Shown here piece after piece: positions 5,161 to 5,421 of a stretch of DNA of 5,421 bases. Position 1 is the first letter of the stretch. The number at the start of each line of letters is the position of its first letter. The translations under genes and the position numbers were made by a program. The DNA is from DAORIO01 sp964384645 (GTDB taxonomy: Bacteria > Patescibacteriota > Minisyncoccia > Phycocordibacterales > UBA9973): NCBI GenBank assembly GCA_964384645.1, contig CAYLKL010000016.1, forward strand, positions 1-5,421, written 5' to 3'. The notes beneath the pieces are model-generated. The model was not told where the DNA came from. It did not search any database and saw only the letters and a list, made by a program, of their open reading frames with translations.

Positions 5161-5166
5161 ATTATA
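5161..5166 (-). promoter_or_regulatory. Consensus -10 box (TATAAT), likely leaderless start
   Basis: On the minus strand TATAAT is followed by six bases (AGCAGT) and then the ATG of the 58-aa gene. Transcription would start at about the A of ATG, giving a leaderless mRNA. No recognisable -35 hexamer lies 17 bp upstream, and no ribosome-binding site is present. The spacing equals that of the promoter before the 283-aa gene. It probably drives the four-gene accessory operon. Confidence 0.6.
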
Positions 5167-5319
5167 TACTAGTTCTAATCTCCTAGGGTAGTATCCATTT
5201 CTTCATCTGTCTTATAAATTTATAGCTATTTCCATATCTTTGCCAAACCTATCCCAGCCAATCATTTTCTGTAAAAGCTGGTTCCAATTTTCACCCCCCC
5301 CTGGTTCAGAATAGAGAGA

Positions 5320-5349
5320 GCTAGTTCGAGCATTCGACGATGAACTAGC
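5320..5349. repeat. 8-bp inverted repeat GCTAGTTC ... GAACTAGC
   Basis: Perfect 8-base arms (5320-5327, 5342-5349) lie around a 14-base loop, next to the C8 run. It could be a protein site or a weak hairpin. Confidence 0.4.
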
Positions 5350-5374
5350 AAAGACAATCCTTACTCCCCCACTA

Positions 5375-5401
5375 AAAAAGAAGCACGTTTCAGTGCTTCT
5401 T
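5375..5401 (-). terminator. Rho-independent terminator-like hairpin
   Basis: On the minus strand AAGAAGCAC (5401-5393) and GTGCTTCTT (5386-5378) pair perfectly around a 6-base loop, and the stem leads into a T6 run. This would end a minus-strand transcript entering from beyond 5421. It overlaps the short frame at 5361-5420, so either that frame is not a gene or termination occurs within it. Confidence 0.65.
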
Positions 5402-5421
5402 CTGGTTTCTTATGCCACATT

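Larger units (their letters stand above)
5212..5420 (-). pseudogene. Coding-like remnant with broken reading frame
   Basis: The first frame reads MWHKKPEEALKRASFLVGE and stops (ATG at 5420, TAA at 5361). A second frame is open from 5409 to the stop at 5212-5214 and ends with the protein-like GENWNQLLQKMIGWDRFGKDMEIAINL, but has no good start. Frame 1, read past its stop, stays open up to a G8 run (C8 on plus, 5294-5301), where a slip would enter the second frame. This could be the decayed end of a minus-strand gene, a short gene followed by unrelated DNA, or chance open frames. The gene may continue beyond the window edge. No function is recognised. Confidence 0.3.

Noticed and set aside
1..5421. 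CRISPR array or UGA recoding (genetic code 25).
   Set aside because: No regularly spaced repeats were found, and TGA acts as a true stop in the ATGA overlap at 4978-4981.

Overview
The window is AT-rich, gene-dense DNA, probably from a bacterium of the Candidate Phyla Radiation (Patescibacteria) or an element carried by one. This assignment is an inference. It rests on the low GC content, short genes of unfamiliar families, scarce Shine-Dalgarno sites, and a general resemblance of the small proteins beside the recombinase to CPR proteins. The genes end in TAA, TAG and TGA, and the 58-aa gene clearly stops at TGA, so there is no sign of UGA recoding.

Left part (1-1182): a complete tRNA-Glu(CTC) with encoded CCA is followed by a 14-bp perfect palindrome. 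Next comes a plus-strand gene for a 283-aa protein of unknown function, with an extended -10 box placed so that its mRNA would be leaderless. A 13-bp perfect hairpin separates this gene from the convergent recombinase operon.

Middle part (1183-3144, minus strand): a tight three-gene operon encodes an 84-aa protein, a 63-aa protein and a 501-aa large serine recombinase. The recombinase has resolvase, recombinase, zinc-ribbon and coiled-coil regions. A 14-bp inverted repeat, whose loop can also pair with a nearby palindrome, sits directly upstream of the operon. This is a candidate operator or recombination site.

Gap (3145-3659): about 515 bp without a convincing gene but rich in structure. 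From right to left it holds a GGGTCCC-centred hairpin, a 20-bp AT palindrome, two related terminator-like hairpins in tandem on the minus strand, and the inverted-repeat region.

Right part (3660-5166, minus strand): an accessory or phage-like operon runs from a TATAAT promoter. It encodes a 58-aa basic protein, a HEPN-like protein overlapping it by ATGA, a small protein resembling phage terminase small subunits, and a membrane-anchored protein. Beyond it (5212-5421) is a coding-like but broken stretch with a run of eight C/G and a hairpin. It looks like the decayed or interrupted end of another minus-strand gene.

Together this looks like part of an integrated mobile element, with a recombinase module plus a small cargo or defence-like operon. 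Its exact ends cannot be fixed from this window. The most interesting items are the coupled 58-aa/HEPN pair, the conserved-looking small genes ahead of the recombinase with their structured upstream region, and the likely leaderless promoters.
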